Shown here: positions 26,772 through 35,867 of the stretch, piece after piece
Numbering within the stretch: position 1 is the stretch's first letter
Layout of the letters: every line of letters begins with the position of its first letter
DNA from: Sideroxydans sp. CL21
GTDB lineage: Bacteria; Pseudomonadota; Gammaproteobacteria; Burkholderiales; Gallionellaceae
Length of the DNA stretch: 64,000 nt
NCBI RefSeq assembly: GCF_902459525.1
Contig: NZ_LR699166.1
Span: 2,678,501-2,742,500 of the forward strand
Direction: 5' to 3'
Program-made: the position numbers and the translations under genes
The notes under the pieces: model-generated
What the model saw: only the letters and a program-made list of their open reading frames with translations
What the model was told of the DNA's origin: nothing
The model's database searches: none

Positions 26772-27020
26772 ATGGAAATAAATCGCATCGTCAGTATCTT
26801 TGCCGGATTCATGGTCATGCTGAGCGTGGGGCTGGCCCACTGGATGGGACAGGCAGACCTGTCGCATGCAAGCTGGTTATGGCTGACCTTGTTCGTGGGG
26901 TTCAACCTGTTCCAAATGGGATTCACCGGATTTTGTCCGCTGGTCAAAGTGCTGAAGGCGTTCGGGCTGCAAAAGGGTGAATGCTGCGCCCCCTCAAAAG
27001 ACGGCAAATCCTGCTGCTAA
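26772..27020 (+). CDS. DUF2892 (YgaP-type) inner-membrane protein
   Basis: The 82-aa protein has two hydrophobic helices (IVSIFAGFMVMLSVGLAHW and WLTLFVGFNLFQMGFTGF) followed by CPLVKVLKAFGL and a Cys-rich tail (CCAPSKDGKSCC). The FTGFCPL motif is typical of DUF2892 proteins that accompany rhodanese or thioredoxin domains. The tail could bind a metal or a persulfide. AAGAGGAA lies upstream of the ATG. Confidence 0.85.
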   Translation: MEINRIVSIFAGFMVMLSVGLAHWMGQADLSHASWLWLTLFVGFNLFQMGFTGFCPLVKVLKAFGLQKGECCAPSKDGKSCC

Positions 27021-27039
27021 GCTTCAAGGAGAACACAAC

Positions 27040-27270
27040 ATGAAAAACATCAAAGTCCTCGGCACCGGCTGTGCCAACTGCAAGACCACGCTGAAGCTGA
27101 TCGAAGATGCTGCCAAAGCAAAAGGCGTGACGGTCGAACTGGAAAAGATCGAAGACCTCCAGTCCATCATGTCCTACGGTGTGATGTCCACGCCTGGCGT
27201 GGTGGTGGATGGCAAAGTCGTGCATGCCGGTGGCGTGCCTAGCCGCGACAAGATCGCGGGCTGGCTGTGA
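27040..27270 (+). CDS. Redox-active thioredoxin-like protein (CANC)
   Basis: The 76-aa thioredoxin_3-type protein begins MKNIKVLGTGCANCKTTLKLIEDAA, with the CxxC active site at residues 11-14. It has the cis-Pro loop MSTPGVVVDGKVVHAGG. AAGGAGA lies before the ATG at 27040. Such proteins are regularly encoded with DUF318 permeases. Its stop overlaps the next start (GTGA). Confidence 0.88.
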   Translation: MKNIKVLGTGCANCKTTLKLIEDAAKAKGVTVELEKIEDLQSIMSYGVMSTPGVVVDGKVVHAGGVPSRDKIAGWL

Positions 27271-27707
27271 ACACCATGGATGGCGCCGATCCCGCGGCAT
27301 TCCATGCGCGACTGAAGGGTACATTCGCAGGCATGCTGCAATGGCAGCAGCTCGACGCGTTGTGGGCGCGCGTCAAATCCGGCACATGGTATTTCTACCA
27401 ACTCGGTGAAGAGTTGCCGACCGCCGCGCTGAACGGCGATGAACTGGCACGCCGTATCGACGCGCTGGATGCGTTGCTGCGGCACGATCATGACTATAAC
27501 TATTGCGGGATCGTCTATGCCGACAATGCGGAGCAGCCGACGCTGATCAAGGTCTACGATCCGAACCACATGGGTTCGTCCTGCAGCGGCAATGCGGCGC
27601 CCTCTCCGCCCGGCTGGATACTCAGTACGACTCCGCCCGCGCTGATCGAAACCCATGCGCCAACGCCCAATAACCGCCGACGCTGGTGGCAGCTTTTTTC
27701 AAATTGA
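27267..27707 (+). CDS. Conserved protein of unknown function, 146 aa
   Basis: A soluble protein with the segment HDHDYNYCGIVYADNAEQPTL followed by IKVYDPNHMGSSCSGN and a Pro-rich, basic C-terminus (PTPNNRRRWWQLF). It starts at GTG 27267, overlapping the thioredoxin stop, or at ATG 27276. I do not recognise the family. Position in the cluster suggests a redox or metal-handling partner. Confidence 0.65.
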   Translation: MNTMDGADPAAFHARLKGTFAGMLQWQQLDALWARVKSGTWYFYQLGEELPTAALNGDELARRIDALDALLRHDHDYNYCGIVYADNAEQPTLIKVYDPNHMGSSCSGNAAPSPPGWILSTTPPALIETHAPTPNNRRRWWQLFSN

Positions 27708-27714
27708 GTTGGCA

Positions 27715-28143
27715 ATGAAAGATTCGAACCGGAAAATGATTTTCCATGTGAGTACCGCGCGTGTCGATGCGCACGGCAGCCTGGCGCAATGCAAGTCGGC
27801 AGAAATCATGCTCGATACCGATCTCGCCGGCCGTGCGGATGCCTTCAATCCCGCCGAACTGCTGCTGGCGGCACTGTCTGCCTGCATCATCAAGGGCATC
27901 GAGCGCGTGACGCCGATACTGAAATTTTCCCTGCGCGGCGTGGAAGTGCGTGTGGAGGGCGTGCGGCAGGATGTACCGCCGAAGATGGAGTCCATCACTT
28001 ATGAGATCATCGTGGATACCGACGAAAACGAGCGGCGGCTGGAACTGTTGCACGACAACGTCAGGAAATATGGAACGGTATTCAATACCATCGCGCCGGG
28101 CACGCAACTGACCGGCAAATTGCACGGAAAGAATCAGGCATGA
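27715..28143 (+). CDS. OsmC-family protein
   Basis: The 142-aa protein has the OsmC core: FNPAELLLAALSACIIKGIERV with the catalytic Cys in SAC, and the upstream strand SAEIMLDTDLAG. Many OsmC proteins reduce organic hydroperoxides using a Cys pair; the second Cys of the peroxidase pair is not evident, so a non-peroxidatic member is possible. It starts 7 bases after the previous stop. Confidence 0.85.
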   Translation: MKDSNRKMIFHVSTARVDAHGSLAQCKSAEIMLDTDLAGRADAFNPAELLLAALSACIIKGIERVTPILKFSLRGVEVRVEGVRQDVPPKMESITYEIIVDTDENERRLELLHDNVRKYGTVFNTIAPGTQLTGKLHGKNQA

Positions 28144-28181
28144 CACCACACATTAAATCCCTCTTGGCACACTAGTTGATT

Positions 28182-29477
28182 ATGGAGAAATATGACTGGC
28201 AACAAACCGCATTGGGCGCATTACTCGGCATCGGTCTGTCCGGTATTGCACAGGCAAGCGATCTGACTGATCTGCTGCGGCAGACACTCGACAACCCGGG
28301 AATTTCGGCACGCGAGTTCCAATCCCAGGCCGCGGGCGACGATGCTACTGCGGCGAACATGCGTTACTTCGGGCAAGCCAGCGTGTTCGCCGGGCAAACC
28401 CGTTACGAGTCACCCAGGATAGTGGGAGTCTTTGCGCCGGGAGTGACGCCTTTACCTGTACCGGTGTCGAACGACATCACCCAGTACGGCGTCAATTATC
28501 ACTTGCCGGTAGACGTGTTCGGGAGCATTGCCGCAGAACGTCAACAGGCCCAAGCAGGGAGGGCAACGGCACAGCTGCTTGAGCGACAGGAAACCCTGCT
28601 GCGGCTGCACCAGACCCTGGGCGCTTATGTGCGCCTGCAGGCTTTGGCAGCGCAGTCACAGGCATTGCAGGCCGAGCAGAAGCAACTTGAAGTGTATGCG
28701 GACCGCGTACGGGAGGAAGTGAAACTCGGGCGTACGGCCAAGATTGACCTGAGTCTGGTTCAAAGCGACCTAGCCCGCCTTGCGGCACAGCAGGCCATTT
28801 TCTCGGGTAATCAACGCGCCGCCGTCGCAGCGCTCAAAGCCTCGGCCAATGCGACCAACCCCGTGATCAGCGCCAATATTGGCGTTCCGGTATTGCAAAA
28901 TACCGATGCACAGTCAAGCCTGCCTGTGTTATTGGCTAATGAACAGCAAAAAACGGCGGATGCAGCCAATCAAAAAGCACACCGCAATCTTTACCCTGCC
29001 TTCAGCGTCGACAGTCAATACGCCAACTTCAACGGTGGGGGCCTGGTGACACAACCTCACAATGTATGGTCGGTCGGTATCAACATGAATATTCCCATCG
29101 ACCCGGTAGGCATGAAGAGTGCGTCAGCCGCGACGCAGCGTGCACGGGTTGCGGAACAACAGGCTCAGGCCGCGCAGGCCGATACGATCGCCCAAATTGC
29201 CACCCTGGAAGCGAATTATCAGTCTGCCATAGAGAACGCCAGCGCACTTGCCGCAGAGGTAGAACATCGGCAGGAGGTCGTTACGATCCAGCGCGAAAAA
29301 TGGCATCTCGGCGCCAGCACGATGGACGAACTCCTGTATCAGGAGCGCAATCTGCTTGACGTCCAATATGCATACGCCGATGCACGCGCCCAGGCAGCAA
29401 CAGCGTGGTCGGGCATGCAAGTCCTGCTCGGCACTCCCTCCGCCGAATACATCCACTCCCTGGAAATTACACCATGA
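28182..29477 (+). CDS. TolC-like outer-membrane efflux protein
   Basis: The 431-aa protein has a cleavable signal (LGALLGIGLSGIAQAS), no lipobox Cys, and long Ala/Gln-rich coiled-coil helices (QALAAQSQALQAEQKQLEVYADRV and AEQQAQAAQADTIAQIATLEANYQS) typical of the TolC periplasmic barrel. It is the first gene of a tripartite efflux operon; its stop overlaps the next start (ATGA). TTG 28176 is an alternative start adding two residues. Confidence 0.85.
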   Translation: MEKYDWQQTALGALLGIGLSGIAQASDLTDLLRQTLDNPGISAREFQSQAAGDDATAANMRYFGQASVFAGQTRYESPRIVGVFAPGVTPLPVPVSNDITQYGVNYHLPVDVFGSIAAERQQAQAGRATAQLLERQETLLRLHQTLGAYVRLQALAAQSQALQAEQKQLEVYADRVREEVKLGRTAKIDLSLVQSDLARLAAQQAIFSGNQRAAVAALKASANATNPVISANIGVPVLQNTDAQSSLPVLLANEQQKTADAANQKAHRNLYPAFSVDSQYANFNGGGLVTQPHNVWSVGINMNIPIDPVGMKSASAATQRARVAEQQAQAAQADTIAQIATLEANYQSAIENASALAAEVEHRQEVVTIQREKWHLGASTMDELLYQERNLLDVQYAYADARAQAATAWSGMQVLLGTPSAEYIHSLEITP

Positions 29478-30529
29478 AGATGAAAAAAATCATTCCCGTT
29501 TCGGTCATTGTATTGCTGCTCATTGCTGCAGGAGTGTTCCTGATGCGGCATCAACATCAGGTGTTGTCAGCCGAATTGCCGCCTTCTGCCTGGGCCACGG
29601 TGATTCAGGATCGCACCCTGGCAGAAGCGGAAACGCGCCTGACACGCCCCGCCGTGGCGGATGTGGAAGCCGTGGACGAGAGCGTTTTGTCCAGTCGCCT
29701 GTCCGGCTACGTCGTGCGCATGCCGCTGTTTGAAGGAAGCCGTTTCAAACGCGGAGACTTGCTGGCGACAATCGAGATGAGCCAGTCCGATGGCAACCAG
29801 TCCCAGGGGAATTCGCTCAAGACAGATCTTGCCGCTGCCGAAAGCACCTTGCTGGTAGAACAGGATCGATTGCAGCGATCGCAAAAACTTTACCAGATCG
29901 GCGGCGTTTCCCAGGAACAAGTGCAAGTGGCTGAAGCAGCCGTGGCTGCCGCGCAAACCCGTGTAACCGTCGCGCGGGAAAATCTCCGCAATGCCACCCT
30001 GGTCGCTCCCTTCGATGGCGTGGTTGCCGCGCGTCTGGCGCAGCCGGGGGACATCGCCACCCCGGGCAAACCGCTATTGCGCGTAGTCGCACTGGGACCG
30101 CAGCGGGTGCTGGTGGATGCGCCGGAAATGATTGCGGTTGGCGGATTGCTGCTGAATGGCAAGATGTATGCCGTACATCCATGGCCGGAAGCCACCGGGC
30201 AGGGATTGCGCCGCTGGGAGGCGCGCGTAGCTGGGCTGATGCCGGGCAGCAAGGTGGATGTGAGCATCGTCAGCTTCACCGGCAAGGGCATATTCATCCC
30301 CGGCGAGTGCATGATCAACAACGACGGCAGTCGCGCAGACCTCGTGCGCCTGCCGGCTAACGGCACGGACAAGGCTACGGTGCAAAGCATCAATCTGCTT
30401 GCCAGCGGGATGGAGGGAGCGGTAGCGATATCCCGCGACCTGGCCGGCGTGCGCGTTGCCTGCTCCAGTGCCGATGTACTCAACCGGCTGGCTGGCGGCG
30501 CGCCTTACAACATCTCCGGAGTGCACTGA
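29474..30529 (+). CDS. RND membrane-fusion (periplasmic adaptor) protein
   Basis: The 351-aa protein has an N-terminal anchor (IIPVSVIVLLLIAAGVFLM), a lipoyl half-motif (LSGYVVRMPLFEGSRFKRGDLLATIE), a coiled-coil hairpin and the second lipoyl half (ATLVAPFDGVVAARLAQPGDIATPG). It bridges the inner-membrane pump at 30533 and the outer-membrane channel at 28182. Start and stop overlap or abut its neighbours. Confidence 0.9.
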   Translation: MKMKKIIPVSVIVLLLIAAGVFLMRHQHQVLSAELPPSAWATVIQDRTLAEAETRLTRPAVADVEAVDESVLSSRLSGYVVRMPLFEGSRFKRGDLLATIEMSQSDGNQSQGNSLKTDLAAAESTLLVEQDRLQRSQKLYQIGGVSQEQVQVAEAAVAAAQTRVTVARENLRNATLVAPFDGVVAARLAQPGDIATPGKPLLRVVALGPQRVLVDAPEMIAVGGLLLNGKMYAVHPWPEATGQGLRRWEARVAGLMPGSKVDVSIVSFTGKGIFIPGECMINNDGSRADLVRLPANGTDKATVQSINLLASGMEGAVAISRDLAGVRVACSSADVLNRLAGGAPYNISGVH

Positions 30530-30532
30530 GCC

Positions 30533-33500
30533 ATGTTCGAGTTTTTTTATAAACGCCCCCTGCTGATGGGCGTGATCCTCGCGATCGGTTCGGTGCTCGG
30601 CGTGATCGGCTACATCAACATGCCGCGCAACATGTACCCCGACGTGGACCGCCCCTCCGTCACCGTGATCACCCAGTTGCCCGGCGCCTCGGCATTGACC
30701 GTGACGCAGCGCGTCACCCGCCCGATCGAGCAGCAGCTCTACACGCTCGCCGATGTGCGCGATGTGCAAAGCATCAACAAGAACGAAGTGTCCATCGTCA
30801 CCGCCGAGTTCGAGTACACCAAGGGACTCGACCGCTCGTTGCTCGATGTGAGCAATGCACTGACACAGGCGCGGGCAGCAATCCCCCCCGAAGCCGGCGC
30901 GTCCAGCGAATACGCCGTGGGTTCTTTCATCAACCCGGTGCTGACACTTGCACTGACGCCCAAGCCGGGCAGCGGCCTGACGCTCGATCAAATACGCCTG
31001 CTGGCGGAGAACGACATACGCACGGCGTTCCTGACACAGCCCAGCGTGTCCAACGTCGACATTTTCGGCGGATACCAGCCCGCCGTGCGCGTGGACTTCG
31101 ACCCGCTCAAACTGGCGCGCTATCACATCGACCCGGCAACGCTGCAGGGACTGATCGCCCGCATTGACCGCGATTACCCGGTGGGCACCGCGCAGGGCGA
31201 GAACCATATGCTGACGCTGACGGTCTATGGCGAACGCAACGGCGTGGATGCGCTGCGCGCCCTGCCCCTGACCGGCGGCCTGACCTTGGGCGATGTGGCC
31301 AGCATCAGCCTGTCTTCTGCGGAACGCTATTCCGCATTCCATAGCAAGGCAGGTTCTGCGATTGCAGTCGCCATTCAGCGCGCACCCGGCGGCAGCGTGC
31401 AAAGCACCATCAACGGCGCAATGAAAGTGCTGCCCGATGTGCAAGCCCGTTTCCCCAACATCGATTTCAGCGTCGCGGATACCCAGGGGCCGCTGATCGA
31501 AATGTCGAACAGCAACATGATCGAGGCATTGCGCGACGCGGTGATATTTGTGGCGCTGGTCATTCTGCTGTTTCTCGCCAACTGGCGCGCGGTGGTGACT
31601 GCGCTGATCAGCATTCCGCTGGTATTCCTGCTCACGCTCGCGGTATTGTGGCTCACCGGCAAGGAACTCAATGTGCTGGTGATGACCGGCATCATCCTGG
31701 CGCTGGGCATGCTGGTGGATGATGCGGTCGTGGTGCTGGAGAATATTGAGCGTCATTTGGGCGAACTGCACGAGAATGTGCAGACTGCCGTCCACAACGG
31801 GACGCAGGAAGTGCTCTCCCCGGTCTTCATCGGAACCATCGCCACCGCCGTGGTGATCGCACCGCTGATGTTTGTCGGCGGCTTCCCGCAACAAGTCTTC
31901 AGCCATCTGATTTTCCCGGTGCTGATTGCGGTATTCGTTTCGTATTTCCTGGCTGTTACGCTGATTCCGCGCATTTCGATGTTCTGGTACCGCAACGGGC
32001 TTCCCCCGAAATCACGCTGGGAACAAGCCATCGAACGCGGCTACCAGCGTTTCGTCGGGCCGGGTGCGGGGCTTTATACCGGTCTGTTGCACTTCGCCTT
32101 TGGTGGCCGCACCGTGCGGCGCGTGATTTTCCTGCTCCCTGCACTGGCATTGCTGATATTCAGCGCGCGCACCGTGTTGCCTGTGATCGGGCGCGAAGCG
32201 CTGCCGCCGATGGATACCGGCATCGTGCGCGTGCACGTCAAGTTCGGCGGCAATGTCACCGTGCAGGATGCTGATGCGCGCCTGAAATCATTTGAGCAGT
32301 CGCTAGACCAGGATGCGCGGCTGACACGATGGGATGTGGTTTACGGCTCGGAACCGGGCGTGCTGTCGCTGGGGTCCGGCCAGTTGCCGGGCGAGGCGAG
32401 TTATACGCTGACCTACATTGACCGCCTGCACCGCACGGAAACAAGCTGGCAGATCGAATCCGATCTGCGCGAGGCCTTGCACAAGATTCCCGGCATGGTG
32501 ACGGCCGATGCGTATGATTACGGCGCTACCGCGCTGTCCAGCATCAAGGCGCCCGTCGATATCCGTCTAATTGCAGACGATTGGCGATTGCTGCCGGACG
32601 CCGCGGACAAGGCACGCGAAGCCATGCTGAAGATACCCGGCTTCACTTCGGTATCCACGACCTGGGATCGCGACAGCGAGGAAGCCGTACTGCAATTCGA
32701 CGACGCCAAGCTGCGCAATCTGGGCGTGACGCCAGACCAGATCGTCGCGCAACTGCCAATGAAAGGACTGCCCGTAGCCGCGTTCAGTCGTTTGCCCAGC
32801 ATGGGCAGCATTCCGGTACGCTTGTATTTCGGTGCACCCTATCGTGAAACGCCCCAGGCGCTCATGAACCTGCCCATCCGCCTGTCCGAAGGCCATGGCG
32901 CGGTTCTGGGCGATGTCGCCCATCTGTTTTTGCAACCCTCCACGGCAGTAATCTCCACCGATGGCATTCACTACAGCCTGGACGTGTATGGCTTCCGCAG
33001 TACCGTGCCGATCAGTTTCCTCAGCACGAACGCGATGGCCGCTGTGCAGAAGGTGTTGCCGCCCGGGGTCAGCGCCGAAGATTTCGGCGACTTTGCCAGC
33101 GCGCAGGAGTCGAGCAAACTGATGGGGCTGGGACTGGGGCTCGGCATGATGGTGCTGTTCGGCGTGTTGGTGCCGGCTTATCGCAGCATCGGCCTGGCCG
33201 TGCTGTCCATCCTGATTCTGCCGCTGTCGGCCATCGGCGCGATCTGGGGGCTGCTCGCGTTCGGCAAGGCCATGGCACTGCCGGCGATCCTCGGCACCGT
33301 GCTCCTGTTCTCGATCATCATCAAAAATTCGATCCTGATGGTCGATTTCATTCAGGAACGGCGGCGCGAGGGTCAGGATGCCTTTGCCGCCGCCGAAGGT
33401 TCGATCCGCCTGCGCTACCGGCCGATCCTGATGACCGCACTGGCCACCATCGCGGGCATGGTGCCGATCGCGATGCAGCGCGCCATCGGACTGGAGCGGC

Positions 33501-33616
33501 TTTCACCGTTGGCGGATGCCGCTATCGGCGGCCTGCTGATAGGCACTTTCTTGAGCCTGTTCTACTTGCCCATGTTTTACGTTTGGGTGACAAGCAAGAA
33601 AAAAAGCGATCAATGA
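30533..33616 (+). CDS. RND-family efflux pump, inner-membrane component
   Basis: The 1027-aa protein has the AcrB architecture: an N-terminal helix FYKRPLLMGVILAIGSVLGVI, two large periplasmic loops and 12 membrane helices. TM4 keeps the proton-relay Asp pair (GMLVDDAVVVLENIERH). The C-terminal half repeats the fold (ILLFSIIIKNSILMVDFIQERRREG). The substrate cannot be predicted; the sequence looks closer to hydrophobe or organic efflux pumps than to CusA/CzcA metal pumps. Confidence 0.93.
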   Translation: MFEFFYKRPLLMGVILAIGSVLGVIGYINMPRNMYPDVDRPSVTVITQLPGASALTVTQRVTRPIEQQLYTLADVRDVQSINKNEVSIVTAEFEYTKGLDRSLLDVSNALTQARAAIPPEAGASSEYAVGSFINPVLTLALTPKPGSGLTLDQIRLLAENDIRTAFLTQPSVSNVDIFGGYQPAVRVDFDPLKLARYHIDPATLQGLIARIDRDYPVGTAQGENHMLTLTVYGERNGVDALRALPLTGGLTLGDVASISLSSAERYSAFHSKAGSAIAVAIQRAPGGSVQSTINGAMKVLPDVQARFPNIDFSVADTQGPLIEMSNSNMIEALRDAVIFVALVILLFLANWRAVVTALISIPLVFLLTLAVLWLTGKELNVLVMTGIILALGMLVDDAVVVLENIERHLGELHENVQTAVHNGTQEVLSPVFIGTIATAVVIAPLMFVGGFPQQVFSHLIFPVLIAVFVSYFLAVTLIPRISMFWYRNGLPPKSRWEQAIERGYQRFVGPGAGLYTGLLHFAFGGRTVRRVIFLLPALALLIFSARTVLPVIGREALPPMDTGIVRVHVKFGGNVTVQDADARLKSFEQSLDQDARLTRWDVVYGSEPGVLSLGSGQLPGEASYTLTYIDRLHRTETSWQIESDLREALHKIPGMVTADAYDYGATALSSIKAPVDIRLIADDWRLLPDAADKAREAMLKIPGFTSVSTTWDRDSEEAVLQFDDAKLRNLGVTPDQIVAQLPMKGLPVAAFSRLPSMGSIPVRLYFGAPYRETPQALMNLPIRLSEGHGAVLGDVAHLFLQPSTAVISTDGIHYSLDVYGFRSTVPISFLSTNAMAAVQKVLPPGVSAEDFGDFASAQESSKLMGLGLGLGMMVLFGVLVPAYRSIGLAVLSILILPLSAIGAIWGLLAFGKAMALPAILGTVLLFSIIIKNSILMVDFIQERRREGQDAFAAAEGSIRLRYRPILMTALATIAGMVPIAMQRAIGLERLSPLADAAIGGLLIGTFLSLFYLPMFYVWVTSKKKSDQ

Positions 33617-33693
33617 TCCTGCTTGAATGAGCTTCGGAGGCTGCCGAAATTGCGCAGGCCGCGCATGAGGATAGGACTATGCAATGTCATTGC

Positions 33694-34659
33694 TTAGACC
33701 GAGTACGGCTCCGCCACCCAGCTCCTTATCAGCGCCGCCTCGGTATCCGGCAGGTAACTGAACCCGGCTTCAAGATCGCGCGCCACGGCATAGGCAACCT
33801 TGGGCGGCGTGATGGTTCCGGCGATCAGGTGCGCGTACCAGGCCGACGTGTATCCGGCGGCACGATCGAAAGCCTGCAACTGTGCATTCATCTCCACTCC
33901 GGAAAGATCGATGTTCCACTGGAACGGTTTAAGTTCGCGCGCATGGCGCGATACCAGTGAAGCCGTGATCACCGGGTTGCGATAGCGATCCTGGTGTTCG
34001 CGCAACGCAACGATCCAATGGTCGCTGAAATGCCCGCGTGCGGCGGCACTGCTGTGCGCCCATTCCGTAAGCAAGCGCGGCAATCCGGCATGGTGCGATC
34101 CTGCGGGCGATGTTCTGGCAACGGTCTGCTGCATATCGATCAGCCGCCTGAACCGGTAACGCGGCGCGGCAACGGCCTCACCTTCAAGCACTTCGGGAGC
34201 GATAGGCTCGGTGAGTTCCTGCAGGTCTTCGGGCGGCTTGTCGGTATCGATCAACTTGCGATCCAGCACTTCCTGCAACTCTTCAACTTCAAGCTGCAGG
34301 AAATCCGCCGGGGCCGGCCCGTAGGCAGCAACAAAGTAATGCGTACGCCCGGTATGGCGCGTCGCCAGCAATCCTTTGCCTGCATGGCGCTCGACCAGTT
34401 CGCCCATATCACCGTCGCAGGCAGCCAGTTCGATCTTCGCCCAGGTTACCAGGCTCTCGGCGATGCGGGTACCGTCGGCGGCGATGACTCCGCCGGGACG
34501 ATACCAGCCGCCGCGGTTCAGCGCATAACGAAAGGTGCAGCCGGGACGAATGCGATTGGCGATCTCCAGCAGTGTGCTGTGATGCGGTCGCGGCGGGATG
34601 GCTTCGATCTCTTCCGCCAGGTTGCGCAAAGTGGTTTCGTCAAGCGTATAGATACTCAT
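33694..34659 (-). CDS. Unknown 321-aa protein, second gene after the nif-regulated LRV gene
   Basis: A soluble protein with an N-terminal part (RIRPGCTFRYALNRGGWYRPGG) and an acidic middle (EVEELQEVLDRKLIDTDKPPEDLQELTEPIAPEVLEGE). The C-terminal part is Trp- and Arg-rich (DHWIVALREHQDRYRNPVITASLVS). No cofactor motif is seen. It lies 284 bases downstream of the LRV FeS protein gene on the same strand. GGAG precedes the ATG at 34659. The family is not recognised; a nitrogen-fixation role is inferred from the shared sigma-54 promoter. Confidence 0.75.
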   Translation of the reverse strand: MSIYTLDETTLRNLAEEIEAIPPRPHHSTLLEIANRIRPGCTFRYALNRGGWYRPGGVIAADGTRIAESLVTWAKIELAACDGDMGELVERHAGKGLLATRHTGRTHYFVAAYGPAPADFLQLEVEELQEVLDRKLIDTDKPPEDLQELTEPIAPEVLEGEAVAAPRYRFRRLIDMQQTVARTSPAGSHHAGLPRLLTEWAHSSAAARGHFSDHWIVALREHQDRYRNPVITASLVSRHARELKPFQWNIDLSGVEMNAQLQAFDRAAGYTSAWYAHLIAGTITPPKVAYAVARDLEAGFSYLPDTEAALIRSWVAEPYSV

Positions 34660-34943
34660 TCATAATCTCCAGGCAAAAATACAGCGCACTTCTATAAATC
34701 CAAATTTGCGAGCATCCGCTTCGCGGATTGCCTGCTTACCCCGCTTCGTCGCAATACGACGTTACTCACAAAAATTACTCCTCACATATGTGCCATCGAC
34801 ACGTTACTGCGAAGCAGCAGCTTGCGGGAGATGGCGCTGGCGGTCATTCCCGCACCAGACGGCCTTGCCGCACCGTGTCATGGCCGCATATGCTGCGTCG
34901 CAATTTGTTGCTCGCGCCTTGTCTTGCTTAGAACTTTGAATTT
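34660..34943. other. Intergenic stretch within the LRV operon
   Basis: There are 284 bases without a supported gene. Short dyads occur (ATCCGCTTCGCGGAT at about 34715-34729, and CGTCGCAATACGACG). The stretch looks like non-coding repeat material, and I saw no promoter in it for the downstream gene. Confidence 0.4.
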
Positions 34944-35699
34944 CTAGAAGCGCACTTCATTCAATCGCTGGCGCACGACAGCGCGCACATCCGGCTCGTC
35001 ATCGTCCACCAGTCCGGCAATGTTTTCAAGAGGCGCGAGCTGCGCCGCTTCCAGACGCACGACCCAATCGCTGTCTGCCAGCATCTTTGCCGCATCGGCC
35101 GGCAACATCCGCGCCGCGGCGATACGCCGCACTTCCGCATCCTCGTCTTTGGCCATCATGCCCAAGGCAAACGACGGCAAGCGCCGCGCCACTTCCTTGC
35201 GCACTTCCCTGTCCTCGTCACCCACCATGCGCCGCAACTGCCCGTGCGGCAGGCGCTTCGCCGCCTGCAAGCGCACCAGATAATCCTCGTCACCGATAAA
35301 AGCGGTCAGGCGCTCCGGCGCGATGCGCTCGGCCACCGTCATGCGCACTTCGCGGTCGGTGTCGTGCAGGTAGTCGTCCAGCTCATCGATCGGCAAGCGG
35401 CTCGCCACCACACGGCGCACCACTTCGTCCACGTCGCGCGGCATCTGCCGCATCAGTTCCAGCGGCGCATAGCGTGCAGCGATGGCACGGCGTTCCCAGA
35501 ATCCATCAGCCAGATAACCCTGTGCAATCTGCGGATTGCGCCGCAGGAAGCGGTCGATCTGCCGACCGCTCTGTGCAGTCAGGCAGATGTCCCCGGGGAC
35601 ACATTTACCTTCCGCCAACAATACCCGATGGGGACATACCGAGCAGTCGGCGCGCATGACATCGATCAACGGCGACACCTCAGAATGACGTTCCGACAT
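34944..35699 (-). CDS. Leucine-rich variant (LRV) 4Fe-4S protein
   Basis: The 251-aa protein starts with a four-Cys [4Fe-4S] domain (DCSVCPHRVLLAEGKCVPGDIC, residues about 18-39). It is followed by about eight 24-residue helical LRV repeats ending in R-L-P or R-I-A blocks (VRRVVASRLPIDEL, VRMTVAERIAPERL, VRKEVARRLPSFAL, VRRIAAARMLPADA). This matches the LRV FeS protein described next to Azotobacter nif genes. It is the first gene after a sigma-54 promoter and a NifA site, direct support for nif co-regulation. Its function remains unknown. Confidence 0.88.
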   Translation of the reverse strand: MSERHSEVSPLIDVMRADCSVCPHRVLLAEGKCVPGDICLTAQSGRQIDRFLRRNPQIAQGYLADGFWERRAIAARYAPLELMRQMPRDVDEVVRRVVASRLPIDELDDYLHDTDREVRMTVAERIAPERLTAFIGDEDYLVRLQAAKRLPHGQLRRMVGDEDREVRKEVARRLPSFALGMMAKDEDAEVRRIAAARMLPADAAKMLADSDWVVRLEAAQLAPLENIAGLVDDDEPDVRAVVRQRLNEVRF

Positions 35700-35748
35700 G
35701 TTCAAGACTTTCAATTGTCGCTCCGCAATAAACCTGTGATGGAGATGA

Positions 35749-35763
35749 GCAACCATTGTGCCA
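35749..35763 (-). promoter_or_regulatory. Sigma-54 promoter of the LRV operon
   Basis: On the minus strand it reads TGGCACA-ATGG-TTGC, with GG and GC 10 bases apart. It lies about 50 bases before the LRV ATG and has one difference from consensus. Confidence 0.85.
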
Positions 35764-35839
35764 GCAGGTGAAATAGGCTGCAAACCCAGCAAGGACGGGA
35801 AATGGAAGTAGATTCAAAAAGAAGAGGATGGGAAGTTTT

Positions 35840-35855
35840 TGTAACGATTGCTACA
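35840..35855. promoter_or_regulatory. NifA upstream activator site of the LRV operon
   Basis: A perfect TGT-N10-ACA (TGT 35840-35842, ACA 35853-35855) lies within TTTTGT...ACAAAA, about 80 bases upstream of the -24 element. This is canonical geometry. It sits just past the stop of the GNAT gene. Confidence 0.85.
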
Positions 35856-35867
35856 AAACGATGTATT

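Noticed and set aside
28164-28181. Sigma-54-like sequence TGGCACA-CTAG-TTGA before the TolC-like gene
   Set aside because: The -12 element lacks the invariant GC and it lies only a few bases before the start codon.
30074-31906. 610-aa open frame antisense to the efflux genes
   Set aside because: Shadow of the adaptor and pump genes, with compositional bias typical of antisense frames.
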